From: Hanstruepera ponticola
Lineage (GTDB): Bacteria > Bacteroidota > Bacteroidia > Flavobacteriales > Flavobacteriaceae
Direction: 5' to 3'
Assembly: GCF_012931685.1 (NCBI RefSeq)
Contig: NZ_JABANC010000001.1
Span: 1,240,001 to 1,304,000, forward strand
DNA: 64,000 nucleotides
The notes beneath the pieces were generated by a model. That model was given only the letters and a program-made list of their open reading frames with translations. It made no database searches and was not told the DNA's origin. Below are positions 46,640 to 55,570 of the stretch, piece after piece (position 1 is the first letter of the stretch; every line of letters starts with the position of its first letter). The position numbers were made by a program, and so were the translations under genes.

Positions 46640-47017
46640 TGCGAAAGGTGCGCTTAATTTGAAACTAGGAATGCCGACCTTAAACTTTTTAGTAGAAGCT
46701 AAATTAATCATGCTGTAATAGCCTTGCATGGCGCCAAAAGGAGAAGTTAATAAACAACCAGACGTGTATGTGTGTGATTCGCCAGGTTTTAGAACTGGTT
46801 TTTTGCCTATAACGCCTTCGCCCGAAACAACTTCAGTATTGTTAAGCGCATCTAAAATATTCCACTCTCTAGCATACAATTGAACTGAATCTTTACTTTG
46901 ATTCTCAATAGTTACCTTATAACCATAGGCAAATTGTATTTTATAGTTTTTATAAAATGTACCTTCAAAATTTGTTTCAACCGAAATTTTTATGCCTTTT
47001 GTTACTTGTTGAACCAT
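46631..47017 (-). CDS. apaG: ApaG domain protein
   Basis: A 128-aa protein with a fibronectin III-like beta-sandwich of the ApaG family, with YKIQFAYGYKVTIENQSKDSVQLYAREWNI, GVIGKKPVLKPGESHTYTSGC and MQGYYSM. In enterobacteria ApaG is linked to Co2+ resistance and Mg2+ efflux, but its biochemical role is unsettled. The start is the ATG at 47017 (MVQQVTKG), the usual N-terminus. Its 3' end overlaps the convergent upstream gene by nine bases. Confidence 0.93.
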   Translation of the reverse strand: MVQQVTKGIKISVETNFEGTFYKNYKIQFAYGYKVTIENQSKDSVQLYAREWNILDALNNTEVVSGEGVIGKKPVLKPGESHTYTSGCLLTSPFGAMQGYYSMINLASTKKFKVGIPSFKLSAPFALN

Positions 47018-47113
47018 GCTATTATAGGAAATCAAAGGGATTAGCTTGTAGCTAAAATAGTAAAATTAAAGGGATAATAAAAAAAATAGTGATTTAGTCG
47101 ATTAAATACCTCA

Positions 47114-48370
47114 TTAGTTAGATATATCAACGGAATTTCCTTGTCCAACTCCTACAATACGGTCATACCTAGCTCCCAAATCACGATAATAGACTATCAC
47201 TTTGTAGTCATTTTCGGTTTGCCAAAAATTTCCGCCTATAGCTCCCTCATCCAGTTTGTTTGTTTTTTTGTCAACAACAACATATTTGTAGTTGTAAAAA
47301 CCTTGTTTTAGCAAAATAGGAACTTGGTAGAGATTTTGCTGGTCGTTATAGGTCATTTCTGTGCTCTCATTAATATCGTAATTATTAAAGTTACCATAAA
47401 CATGAACAGATTTGTTGCTTGGGAGTTTGTTCATGGATAATGCAAAGTGAATCCAAACATAATCTGCCTCAATATAAGGTTTCTCTACATCGATAGCTGT
47501 AATAAGAAAGTTTCCGTTAATATCAGGGTTGTAGGTGTAAGGTCTGTTTTTTCTAACAATATTGGCAAAGAGATAATTATTGTATAAATCACCCAATTCT
47601 ATAAACTGAATTGATGAAGTGGCACCACGAACATCTTTGTTTTCAAAGAAGAAATACTCGTTTCCCGCAAAAAAACTGGTTTCAGTATTGTATTTATATA
47701 TTAACTCATTACCAATGGTGTATTGGGGTTTTACATTGTAAATGGCTGTGTTAAGGTTGTTGTTTTGGATGATGACTGTATTGACCGTTTGCGTTGGATT
47801 TGTAAATTGAATGTTATTGGAGTTGATTACAATATCGACACTTTGCTTTTCGTCAATGAAATTGACATCTCTGGATCGCTTGATTGAGACACCAACATTT
47901 GCAGCATTTTCATGAACCATAAATCGTCTAGAGAACACCAATTCATCTAAATCATTGAATACTTTAACCATGTAATTACCAGAAACCCTTAAGCCTCGAG
48001 TCCGTTCGTTTGGTAGTCTTAAAGTGTAGTGAGAATATATTTGATAGGTGTTGAATGAGTTCTCATAATGTCTAATCCGCTGATTGTCATAGCCATTTAA
48101 GAACTCTGTTTTCATGAGCTGCGATGGTGACCAATCATAATCATAATGTTCAATTTTATAATAAAAATCTTCTTCGTCACCATTTAGAACATCAAACTCC
48201 AATAAAAGGTTTTCTCCAAGCCTTAAAAGTGGCAATTGACTTTCTTGCGTATTGCCTTGAAATGTTATGGTTTTTATATGGTCAGGCGGATTTAGTTCTG
48301 TTTCAACTTGTGAGTATAGGTTGCAAACTAGAAATAGAAAACCAATATAGAATAAAGTTCTTTTAATCAT
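47114..48370 (-). CDS. Type IX secretion system Plug protein (DUF5103)
   Basis: A 418-aa secreted protein with a Sec signal peptide (MIKRTLFYIGFLFLVCNLYSQ). The mature part is mostly beta, with segments such as LPLLRLGENLLLEFDVLNGDEEDFYYKIEH and NKSVHVYGNFNNYDINE (carbohydrate-module-like). This is the DUF5103 family, now named T9SS plug after the protein that closes the periplasmic side of the SprA translocon. The family call is from recollection of the pattern and of the apaG-DUF5103-nqrA gene order seen in flavobacteria. The ATG at 48370 gives the clean signal. Confidence 0.85.
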   Translation of the reverse strand: MIKRTLFYIGFLFLVCNLYSQVETELNPPDHIKTITFQGNTQESQLPLLRLGENLLLEFDVLNGDEEDFYYKIEHYDYDWSPSQLMKTEFLNGYDNQRIRHYENSFNTYQIYSHYTLRLPNERTRGLRVSGNYMVKVFNDLDELVFSRRFMVHENAANVGVSIKRSRDVNFIDEKQSVDIVINSNNIQFTNPTQTVNTVIIQNNNLNTAIYNVKPQYTIGNELIYKYNTETSFFAGNEYFFFENKDVRGATSSIQFIELGDLYNNYLFANIVRKNRPYTYNPDINGNFLITAIDVEKPYIEADYVWIHFALSMNKLPSNKSVHVYGNFNNYDINESTEMTYNDQQNLYQVPILLKQGFYNYKYVVVDKKTNKLDEGAIGGNFWQTENDYKVIVYYRDLGARYDRIVGVGQGNSVDISN

Positions 48371-48491
48371 TGAAAATGTAATTTGAAGCATAAAGATAAG
48401 CAAATTTTGTGCCTAATGGCATCTTGTTATTTAGAACTAATATAAATAACAAAAGTCATTCATCTCTAGCATTTTTTCATATAGAAATTCG

Positions 48492-48499
48492 TAAATTTG
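48492..48499 (+). promoter_or_regulatory. -7 element of the nqr operon
   Basis: TAAATTTG matches TAnnTTTG, 66 bases upstream of the NqrA ATG. The last three bases form the TTG of an extended open frame, which is therefore not the true start. Confidence 0.6.
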
Positions 48500-48565
48500 C
48501 ACGGATTTTTCGAGTTTATTGAAAATCACATTTATATTTTACTATTAACAAATAGATTTATAAGC

Positions 48566-49921
48566 ATGTCAAACGACATTAAGATTAAAAAGGGTCTAGA
48601 CATTAAACTTAAGGGTGCTGCTGAAAAAGCAACTGAAAATGCTATAATTAGCAATACATGCACCATTAGACCTGAAGACTTTCACGGCGTAATTCCAAAA
48701 TTAATTGCCAAAGTTGGGGACAAAGTTAAAGCAGGGCAACCTGTTTTTTATAACAAAGATATTGAGGCTATTAAATTTGTAGCTCCTGTTTCTGGAGAGG
48801 TTGTTGAGGTAGTTCGTGGAGAGCGAAGACGTATCATGGCTGTTAAAATTCAAGCTGATAAAGAACAAGCTTATCAAGATAATGGCAAATTCAATTTGGA
48901 TGCTGCCGATGGGAATGCTTTAAAAGCGCACTTATTGGCAACAGGTTGTTGGTCATTTATTAAGCAACGTCCGTATGATATTATTGCTAACCCAGAGAGA
49001 GCTCCAAAGGCTATTTTTATTTCAGGTTATGCAAGTGCCCCTTTAGCGGCAGATTTAGATTATGTGTTGCAAGGTAAGGAAGCTGAATTGCAAGCTGCAA
49101 TAACTGCTTTAGGAAAAATGACTGAAGGTCAGGTTCATGTTTCTGTTGGTAAAAATGCCAATTCACCATTGTCTGGTTTAAATGGTATTACACTTCACAC
49201 AGTAACGGGTCCTCATCCTTCAGGGAATGTTGGAACTTTAATTAATAAAATTGATCCTGTAAATAAAGGTGAAACAGTTTGGACAGTCAATGCACAAGAT
49301 TTAGTAATTATAGGAGAGCTGTTATTAACTGGTAAGTTTAATGCAGAGCGTATTGTTGCTCTTGTTGGTTCTTCAGTTAAAAAGCCAAGATATTTTAGAA
49401 CGAAAATTGGTAGTGAAGTAGCTACAATGGTATATGATAATGGTGTTGATAAGGATGGTAATGACCGCATAATTTCTGGTAATGTGCTTACAGGCAAACA
49501 AGTAAAACCAGATGGGGCATTAGATTACTACAGCAATACAATTAGCGTAATTCCTGAAGGTGATGATTATGAGTTTTTTGGGTGGAATAAACCTGTATTT
49601 AATAAGGTTTCAACTTCGAGAGCGATGACATTTTCGTGGTTAACACCAAATAAAAAGTATGAATTAGATACTAACACTAATGGTGAACATCGTGCTTTTG
49701 TGTTAACCGGTAATTATGAAGAGGTTTTTCCATTAGATATATATCCATTGCAAATTTTAAAAGCTTGCATGTATAGTGATTTGGACGAAATGGAAGCATT
49801 AGGAATGTATGAGGTGGCACCAGAAGATTTTGCTCTAACAGAATTTATATGTGTGTCAAAACAACCACATCAAGAGATTATAAGAAAAGGGTTGGACGTA
49901 ATGATTAAAGAAATAGGATAA
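48566..49921 (+). CDS. nqrA: Na+-translocating NADH:quinone reductase subunit A
   Basis: A 451-aa peripheral cytosolic subunit without a bound redox cofactor, linked to quinone binding. It begins MSNDIKIKKGLDIKLKG and contains PEDFHGVIPKLIAKVGDKVKAG (a biotinyl/lipoyl-like fold), GYASAPLAADL and TGPHPSGNVG. The ATG at 48566 is chosen over an earlier TTG in the promoter. It is the first of six genes that form a complete Nqr complex. Confidence 0.96.
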   Translation: MSNDIKIKKGLDIKLKGAAEKATENAIISNTCTIRPEDFHGVIPKLIAKVGDKVKAGQPVFYNKDIEAIKFVAPVSGEVVEVVRGERRRIMAVKIQADKEQAYQDNGKFNLDAADGNALKAHLLATGCWSFIKQRPYDIIANPERAPKAIFISGYASAPLAADLDYVLQGKEAELQAAITALGKMTEGQVHVSVGKNANSPLSGLNGITLHTVTGPHPSGNVGTLINKIDPVNKGETVWTVNAQDLVIIGELLLTGKFNAERIVALVGSSVKKPRYFRTKIGSEVATMVYDNGVDKDGNDRIISGNVLTGKQVKPDGALDYYSNTISVIPEGDDYEFFGWNKPVFNKVSTSRAMTFSWLTPNKKYELDTNTNGEHRAFVLTGNYEEVFPLDIYPLQILKACMYSDLDEMEALGMYEVAPEDFALTEFICVSKQPHQEIIRKGLDVMIKEIG

Positions 49922-49928
49922 CATAGCT

Positions 49929-51128
49929 ATGGGTTTAAAAAGTACATTACATAATTTAAAAGAAAAGTATAAAGGAACCAAAATGGCTCCAGCATTTAAT
50001 GCGTTACATACTTTTTTATACTTACCTAATGAGACTACACATAATGGTACTCACATTAAGGTTGCAGACGATTTAAAGCGTACTATGAATACGGTAATCA
50101 TGGCAATGGTACCGTGTTTAATATTCGGTATGTTTAATGCAGGTTATCAGCATTATGCCGCATTTGGTACGCCAGTAGAGTTTTTATCTTGGGATGCATT
50201 TTACATTGGTTTAATTAAAATTTTACCATTAGTAATTGTGTCTTATGGTGTTGGTTTAGCCATCGAGTTCTTATTTGCTGTTATTAAAAAGCACGAAGTA
50301 GAGGAAGGTTATTTGGTAACGGGAATGCTAGTGCCATTAATAGTACCAGTAGATACACCGCTTTGGATGTTGGCAGTTGCTGTTGCATTTGGTGTTGTCA
50401 TTGGAAAAGAAGTTTTTGGCGGAACAGGAATGAATATTCTTAATCCAGCATTAACTATTCGTGCCTTTTTATTCTTTGCTTATCCAACTTGGATGTCAGG
50501 AGATAAAGTTTGGGTTCATGGTGCTGTGGAACGTGCTCAAAAGATTGCAGATGGTGCGGAACTAGATGCTATTTCAGGAGAAACTATTTTAGGTGGTTTG
50601 GCTCAAGGTAAGGATTTAGGATATTCTGTTGCTGATATGTTTTACGGATTTATTCCTGGTTCGGTTGGTGAAACATCTACATTATTAATTCTTTTAGGGG
50701 GCTTATTTTTAATCTTCACCAAGATAGGAAGTTGGAGAATAATGCTGTCTTCTGTATTAGGAGCATTGGCTATGGGATTAATTTTCAATGGTGTTGTAGA
50801 TGCTGGTTGGATAACGGAATCCAGTAAATTTTATGGATTAATGAGTACCATGTGGTGGCATCATTTACTAATTGGTGGTTTTGCTTTTGGTACAGTATTT
50901 ATGGCCACAGATCCGGTAACAGCTTCGCAAACCAATAAAGGGAAATGGTATTACGGATTTTTAATTGGATTTATTTCAATTTTAATTCGAGTATTTAATC
51001 CGGCTTATCCAGAGGGTGTCATGTTGGCTATACTTCTTATGAATGTATTTGCACCAACAATTGATCACTACGTAGTTCAAGGAAATGTAAAACGACGTAT
51101 GAAGCGTTTAAAAGTTAAAACGGCGTAA
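49929..51128 (+). CDS. nqrB: Na+-NQR subunit B
   Basis: A 399-aa polytopic membrane subunit that holds riboflavin and a covalently bound FMN and lies on the Na+ path. The FMN-attachment region is LDAISGETIL (near residue 216), with Glu where the common motif has Ala (SGAT). GKEVFGGTGMNILNPAL and FMATDPVTASQTNKGKW are conserved family segments. It starts seven bases after nqrA. Confidence 0.95.
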   Translation: MGLKSTLHNLKEKYKGTKMAPAFNALHTFLYLPNETTHNGTHIKVADDLKRTMNTVIMAMVPCLIFGMFNAGYQHYAAFGTPVEFLSWDAFYIGLIKILPLVIVSYGVGLAIEFLFAVIKKHEVEEGYLVTGMLVPLIVPVDTPLWMLAVAVAFGVVIGKEVFGGTGMNILNPALTIRAFLFFAYPTWMSGDKVWVHGAVERAQKIADGAELDAISGETILGGLAQGKDLGYSVADMFYGFIPGSVGETSTLLILLGGLFLIFTKIGSWRIMLSSVLGALAMGLIFNGVVDAGWITESSKFYGLMSTMWWHHLLIGGFAFGTVFMATDPVTASQTNKGKWYYGFLIGFISILIRVFNPAYPEGVMLAILLMNVFAPTIDHYVVQGNVKRRMKRLKVKTA

Positions 51129-51130
51129 TT

Positions 51131-51883
51131 ATGAGTAATAAAACAGATTCAAATATATATACAATAATATTTGCCATTGCAATGGTAATAGTTGTAGGTT
51201 CTTTATTGGCTTTTATGGCATCGTCATTAGAGCCAACTATTTCTGAAAATAAGCGTTTAGAAAAGCAACAAAATATTTTATATGCTATGGGTGTCAACGC
51301 GAATGACGAAGGTAGTGCCGTTTTTATATCTACTGATAAAGCACCTCAAGCATTTTCAGAATACATTACGAAACAATTGGTTATTCAAGATGGTGAAGTA
51401 ACTGAAAATGACCAAGCTTATTTAATTGATGTAAAGAAAGAGAAATCATTAGCAAAAAAAGATGATTATTCAAGACGCTTGCCATTATTTATTGGAGAAA
51501 AAGATGGTCAGACTTATTATATAGCACCAATTTATGGTAAAGGTCTTTGGGATGCCATTTGGGGATATGTAGCTGTTGATGAAGATATGGTAATTCGTGG
51601 TGCCTATTTTGACCATAAAGGTGAAACACCTGGTCTGGGTGCCAATATTAAGCAACGCTATTTTATGGATGACTTCATTGGTGAACACTTATTGGATGGT
51701 AATGGCAATTTTGTTGGTGTTACAGTTTCCAAAAGTAACGCAGACCCAACAAACAAAGATAAAATGGATAATGAAGTAGATGCTATTGCAGGTGCTACTA
51801 TTACTGGTGATGGCGTTTCTGCTATGGTTAAAAGCGATTTGAGGCTTTACGAACCTTATTTTAAAAATTTAAAAAACAACTAA
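51131..51883 (+). CDS. nqrC: Na+-NQR subunit C
   Basis: A 250-aa subunit with one N-terminal transmembrane helix (about residues 9-30) and a periplasmic FMN-binding domain. The motif DAIAGATITGDGV (near residue 218) contains the Thr that carries FMN through a phosphoester bond in this family. GAYFDHKGETPGLGANI is also typical. It starts two bases after nqrB. Confidence 0.95.
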   Translation: MSNKTDSNIYTIIFAIAMVIVVGSLLAFMASSLEPTISENKRLEKQQNILYAMGVNANDEGSAVFISTDKAPQAFSEYITKQLVIQDGEVTENDQAYLIDVKKEKSLAKKDDYSRRLPLFIGEKDGQTYYIAPIYGKGLWDAIWGYVAVDEDMVIRGAYFDHKGETPGLGANIKQRYFMDDFIGEHLLDGNGNFVGVTVSKSNADPTNKDKMDNEVDAIAGATITGDGVSAMVKSDLRLYEPYFKNLKNN

Positions 51884-51886
51884 TTT

Positions 51887-52534
51887 ATGGGACTTTTATC
51901 AAAAAAAGACGCCAAATTAATTACTGATCCATTAGCGGATAACAATCCAATTACGATTCAGGTATTAGGGATTTGTTCTGCTTTAGCAATTACTGCCGAA
52001 TTAGAAGCGTCAATAGTTATGTCTATTTCGGTATTATTTGTTTTAGGTGTTGGAAACGTAGTGGTTTCATTAATGCGAAATATAATCCCTAATAAAATTA
52101 GAATTATCGTGCAACTAATAGTAGTTGCTACATTGGTGATTATAGTGGATTTGGTATTAAAAGCATTTGCTTATGAGTTAAGTAAAACGCTATCTGTATT
52201 CGTTGGATTAATAATTACGAACTGTATTATTATGGGTCGTTTTGAAGCTTTTGCTTTAGGAAATGGACCATGGAAATCCTTTTTGGATGGTATTGGTAAT
52301 GCTGCAGGATACGGTGTTATACTTATAATAGTTGGATTTTTTAGAGAATTACTAGGTTCAGGAACCTTATTAGGAATTCCTGTTCTAGGAGACCCTATTG
52401 AAAAAACAGGATTGTATGCAATAGGTTATGAAAACAATGGGTTTATGCTGTTGTCACCTATGGCGTTAATTGTTGTAGGAATCATTATTTGGGTACAACG
52501 TACAAGAAATAAAGCATTAGTAGAAGATCATTAA
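51887..52534 (+). CDS. nqrD: Na+-NQR subunit D
   Basis: A 215-aa integral membrane subunit with six helices. The half-helix cysteine motifs GICSALAITAELEA (near residue 29) and ITNCIIMGR (near residue 112) provide two of the four Cys that hold an intramembrane iron-sulfur centre between NqrD and NqrE. It starts three bases after nqrC. The spacer to nqrE is unusually long for this operon (78 bases). Confidence 0.95.
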   Translation: MGLLSKKDAKLITDPLADNNPITIQVLGICSALAITAELEASIVMSISVLFVLGVGNVVVSLMRNIIPNKIRIIVQLIVVATLVIIVDLVLKAFAYELSKTLSVFVGLIITNCIIMGRFEAFALGNGPWKSFLDGIGNAAGYGVILIIVGFFRELLGSGTLLGIPVLGDPIEKTGLYAIGYENNGFMLLSPMALIVVGIIIWVQRTRNKALVEDH

Positions 52535-52612
52535 AAAAATTAGTATGCAGCGGACAGAGGCAGTAGGCTCTTACTGATAGCTGAAAACTGAATACTAAAT
52601 ACTAAAAAACAT
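52535..52612. repeat. Repeat-like spacer inside the nqr operon
   Basis: The 78 bases between nqrD and nqrE contain repeated CTGAxxACT-like words (CTGATAGCTGAAAACTGAATACTAAATACTAA in two overlapping stretches). All other nqr gaps are seven bases or shorter. It resembles the degenerate CTGAATACTGA-type spacers found scattered in flavobacterial genomes. No hairpin strong enough for a terminator is evident. Confidence 0.45.
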
Positions 52613-53326
52613 ATGGAACATTTAGAATTATTTTTAAAATCAATATTTATAGATAACATGGTATTTGCCACGTTCTTGGGAATGTGTTCTTACTTGGCTG
52701 TATCTAAAAAAGTTTCAACAGCTGTTGGTTTAGGAGCAGCCGTAATATTCGTGTTAGCAATAACAGTTCCTTTAAACTGGTTGTTAGATCAATATTTATT
52801 GCAACCAGGTGCCTTATCATGGTTAGGAGAAGAATATGCAACTTATGATTTAAGTTTCCTGTCCTTTATCATGTTTATAGCTACGATTGCAACCATGGTA
52901 CAATTAGTAGAAATAGTTGTAGAAAAATTTTCACCATCATTATATAATTCACTAGGTATTTTCTTACCGCTAATTGCTGTAAACTGTGCTATTTTAGGTG
53001 GTTCATTATTTATGCAATCTCGTGAAATTCCAACTTTAGGATTAGCAACTACGTATGGAATAGGTTCTGGTATAGGATGGTTTTTAGCCATTTTAGCGAT
53101 AGCTGCTATACGCGAGAAAATCCGTTATTCAAATGTGCCACCTGCATTAAGAGGATTAGGAATTACATTCATTATTACAGGTTTAATGGCTATTGGTTTT
53201 ATGAGTTTTGGTGGGATGCTTACTGGAGGCGATGAGGAAGCAGCAAAAGAAACAAAATCAGCTCAAGTTGATGAATTAAATGATACTGAAAAGGAATTAG
53301 CTAACAATACAAAAGTAATCGAGTAA
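52613..53326 (+). CDS. nqrE: Na+-NQR subunit E
   Basis: A 237-aa integral membrane subunit, homologous to NqrD in inverted topology, with six helices. [12 protein letters not shown] (near residue 25) and [10 protein letters not shown] (near residue 124) supply the other two iron-sulfur Cys. The C-terminal 30 residues are polar and acidic, longer than in proteobacterial NqrE. Confidence 0.95.
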   Translation: MEHLELFLKSIFIDNMVFATFLGMCSYLAVSKKVSTAVGLGAAVIFVLAITVPLNWLLDQYLLQPGALSWLGEEYATYDLSFLSFIMFIATIATMVQLVEIVVEKFSPSLYNSLGIFLPLIAVNCAILGGSLFMQSREIPTLGLATTYGIGSGIGWFLAILAIAAIREKIRYSNVPPALRGLGITFIITGLMAIGFMSFGGMLTGGDEEAAKETKSAQVDELNDTEKELANNTKVIE

Positions 53327-53327
53327 C

Positions 53328-54638
53328 ATGATATTAGCTTCAAGTACAATAGGAACAGTTATAACAACAGTAGTGGCCTTTTTAGTAGTCACAATATTAT
53401 TAGTTGCCTTATTATTATTCGTAAAGCAAAAATTATCACCATCTGGTCCTGTAACCATTAAAATTAATGGTGAAAAGGAAATAGAAGTTGCATCAGGTGG
53501 AACTTTACTATCTACTTTGGGTAATCAAAAAATATTTTTACCGTCGGCATGTGGTGGTGGTGGAACCTGTATTCAGTGCGAATGTCATGTTTTATCTGGA
53601 GGTGGAGAAGCTTTACCAACAGAGACACCTCATTTTACGCGTAAAGAATTAAAAGATGGTGCACGTTTATCATGTCAGGTAAAAGTGAAGCAGGACATGG
53701 AAATCACCATTCCTGAAGAAGTTTTTGGTATCAAGAAATGGGAAGCAACTGTTGTGAGAAATTATAACGTGGCTTCTTTTATCAAGGAATTCGTTGTTGA
53801 AATTCCAGAAGATATGGGCTATAAAGCTGGTGGATATATTCAAATTGAAATTCCACCATGTACTATTAAATATGAAGATATTGATATTACAGCGCATCCT
53901 GAAGAGCATGATACACCAGATAAATTCCAAGCAGAATGGGATAAGTTTGGATTGTGGCCTTTAGTTATGAAAAACGACGAAACTGTTGAGAGAGCTTATT
54001 CTATGGCTTCTTACCCAGCAGAAGGTCGTGAGATTATGTTGAATGTTCGTATTGCAACACCACCATGGGATCGTGCTAAAAATGGATGGATGGATGTTAA
54101 TCCTGGTATTGCTTCGTCATATATTTTTGCTCAAAAACCAGGTGATAAAGTAACAATTTCTGGACCTTATGGTGAATTCTTTATCAACGAGTCTGAATCT
54201 GAAATGTTATATGTAGGAGGTGGAGCAGGTATGGCACCAATGCGTTCACACTTGTATCACTTATTCAAAACATTAAAGACCAATAGAAAAGTTACCTATT
54301 GGTATGGTGGTCGTTCTAAACGTGAATTGTTCTATCTAGATCATTTTCAACAATTAGAAAAAGATTTCCCGAATTTTAAATTCTATTTAGCATTATCTGA
54401 ACCTTTAGAGGAAGATAACTGGAAAGTTAAAAAGGATATTAATGATGAAGAAGGAGACGGTTTTGTTGGATTTATACACAATTGCGTAATTGATAATTAC
54501 TTAAATCATCATGAATCTCCAGAAGATATAGAATTGTATTTTTGTGGTCCACCATTAATGAACCAGGCTGTTCAGAAAATGGGAGAAGATTTTGGAATCC
54601 CAGATGAGCATATTCGATTTGATGACTTTGGAGGATAA
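53328..54638 (+). CDS. nqrF: Na+-NQR subunit F
   Basis: A 436-aa NADH-input subunit. One N-terminal transmembrane helix (about residues 8-30) is followed by a plant-type [2Fe-2S] domain with Cys75, Cys81, Cys84 and Cys116. FAD- and NAD-binding ferredoxin-reductase domains follow, with RAYSMASYPAEG, GPYGEFFI, YVGGGAGMAPMRSH and CGPPLMNQAV. It accepts electrons from NADH for transfer through the complex to menaquinone. A bidirectional terminator closes the operon. Confidence 0.96.
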   Translation: MILASSTIGTVITTVVAFLVVTILLVALLLFVKQKLSPSGPVTIKINGEKEIEVASGGTLLSTLGNQKIFLPSACGGGGTCIQCECHVLSGGGEALPTETPHFTRKELKDGARLSCQVKVKQDMEITIPEEVFGIKKWEATVVRNYNVASFIKEFVVEIPEDMGYKAGGYIQIEIPPCTIKYEDIDITAHPEEHDTPDKFQAEWDKFGLWPLVMKNDETVERAYSMASYPAEGREIMLNVRIATPPWDRAKNGWMDVNPGIASSYIFAQKPGDKVTISGPYGEFFINESESEMLYVGGGAGMAPMRSHLYHLFKTLKTNRKVTYWYGGRSKRELFYLDHFQQLEKDFPNFKFYLALSEPLEEDNWKVKKDINDEEGDGFVGFIHNCVIDNYLNHHESPEDIELYFCGPPLMNQAVQKMGEDFGIPDEHIRFDDFGG

Positions 54639-54651
54639 ATTCCAATTCAAT

Positions 54652-54690
54652 AAAAAAAAAGCCCAACATGAAAGTGTTGGGCTTTTTTAT
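54652..54690. terminator. Bidirectional terminator after nqrF
   Basis: GCCCAACA (54661-54668) pairs with TGTTGGGC (54675-54682), with nine A before and six T after. It serves nqrF and the convergent gene at 54710. Confidence 0.9.
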
Positions 54691-54709
54691 TTACTTCATT
54701 TAAAATATG

Positions 54710-55171
54710 CTATTCTATTGTTTGCAATGACCTCATAGAGGTTTTCTCCGATTTAAATTTGAATAGGCTTGAACAATCCATGACGTCAGGAATATTGTCA
54801 AGCTTGCACATGTAACTGACAACAGCCTGTAAGCCATTAAAAAGCGTATCAGGATGTGTTGGATTCTTTGGCTTATGATTTTTATGATGTAAGGGTAATT
54901 GATAACCACAGCCTTTTAAAAACGTTCTTTCTAGTTGCAAGAGTTCTAACGGTGTAAAGCCGTTAAACCGTTTCCCTAATTTTTGATTGACCAATCCAAC
55001 ATAATTTAAAGTTAATGATCCATGATCATCTGACAGATGCTTCCAAAAATCTTGATTGTTTAAAATATTACCAACAGCACATTGTTTACAATCTTCGGGA
55101 TGAAGCGTGTGGTTATGAAAGGCATTGTACAATTTTTGGACGGCATTATTAAAGCGCAACGATGTTTTCAT
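54710..55171 (-). CDS. Small conserved protein with CxxC motif, unknown
   Basis: A 153-aa soluble protein with HPEDCKQCAVGN (Cys28 and Cys31), further Cys near residues 88, 121 and 132, and many His. This suggests a metal site, but no fold is recognised. LLQLERTFLKGCGY is another conserved-looking segment. Proteins of this kind in flavobacteria have sometimes been labelled as NqrF; the sequence shows no NqrF domain and only the neighbourhood is shared. It is the last gene of the minus-strand run that begins near 59660. Confidence 0.72.
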   Translation of the reverse strand: MKTSLRFNNAVQKLYNAFHNHTLHPEDCKQCAVGNILNNQDFWKHLSDDHGSLTLNYVGLVNQKLGKRFNGFTPLELLQLERTFLKGCGYQLPLHHKNHKPKNPTHPDTLFNGLQAVVSYMCKLDNIPDVMDCSSLFKFKSEKTSMRSLQTIE

Positions 55172-55214
55172 GATTAATACTTGTTATCTTTTTCAATAAA
55201 AAGGTACAAAATAA

Positions 55215-55343
55215 TCAGGAAATTATATCATTATCAGATTCGCTACTTGAACGAGCTTCTTTAGCGAACTTAAATATTACTTTAATTATTACCCGTAAAA
55301 TTAGCGCAGCGGCAACTAGATAGATTATGGTTTTAGTTTCCAT
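55215..55343 (-). CDS. 42-aa membrane microprotein
   Basis: A short open frame from the ATG at 55343. It gives METKTIIYLVAAALILRVII, then a basic stretch (KVIFKFAKEARS) and an acidic end (ESDNDIIS). One transmembrane helix of about 18 residues is predicted, with positive-inside charge on its C-terminal side. It fits neatly between the genes at 54710 and 55360 on the same strand and has an ordinary codon pattern. There is no homology evidence beyond this. Confidence 0.55.
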   Translation of the reverse strand: METKTIIYLVAAALILRVIIKVIFKFAKEARSSSESDNDIIS

Positions 55344-55359
55344 TTATTTAAATTACTTG

Positions 55360-55551
55360 TTATCCTGCTTTACCATCACCATCAATATCTTGCACCAAAT
55401 GTGTTTCTAAGGCTATTAATGTTTTTTTAAGTAAGGCTTTAGTACATGCCAATTCTTCTTCTAATAACTTGACACGTTCTTCAACACTATCAGCTTGTTC
55501 TTGTTGTTTTTCTAATTCGTCTTGTTGTAATAAATCCCAGAATATTCCCAT
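55360..55551 (-). CDS. Small coiled-coil protein, unknown
   Basis: A 63-aa protein. It begins MGIFWDLLQQDELEKQQEQA, continues as a heptad-like coiled coil (about residues 18-48) and ends DIDGDGKAG, resembling half of an EF-hand or dockerin-like loop. I recall similar short proteins from other flavobacteria with the same MGIFWDL start and DIDGDG end. Function unknown. It starts 19 bases downstream of the last DUF6090 gene. Confidence 0.65.
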   Translation of the reverse strand: MGIFWDLLQQDELEKQQEQADSVEERVKLLEEELACTKALLKKTLIALETHLVQDIDGDGKAG

Positions 55552-55570
55552 AATTAGTTCTTGTTTTATG

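Noticed and set aside
48497-48565. N-terminal extension of NqrA
   Set aside because: The TTG at 48497 is the end of the -7 element; NqrA normally begins near MSNDIKIKKG.
54710-55171. Second NqrF gene
   Set aside because: No ferredoxin, FAD or NAD motifs are present; only the position next to nqrF is shared.
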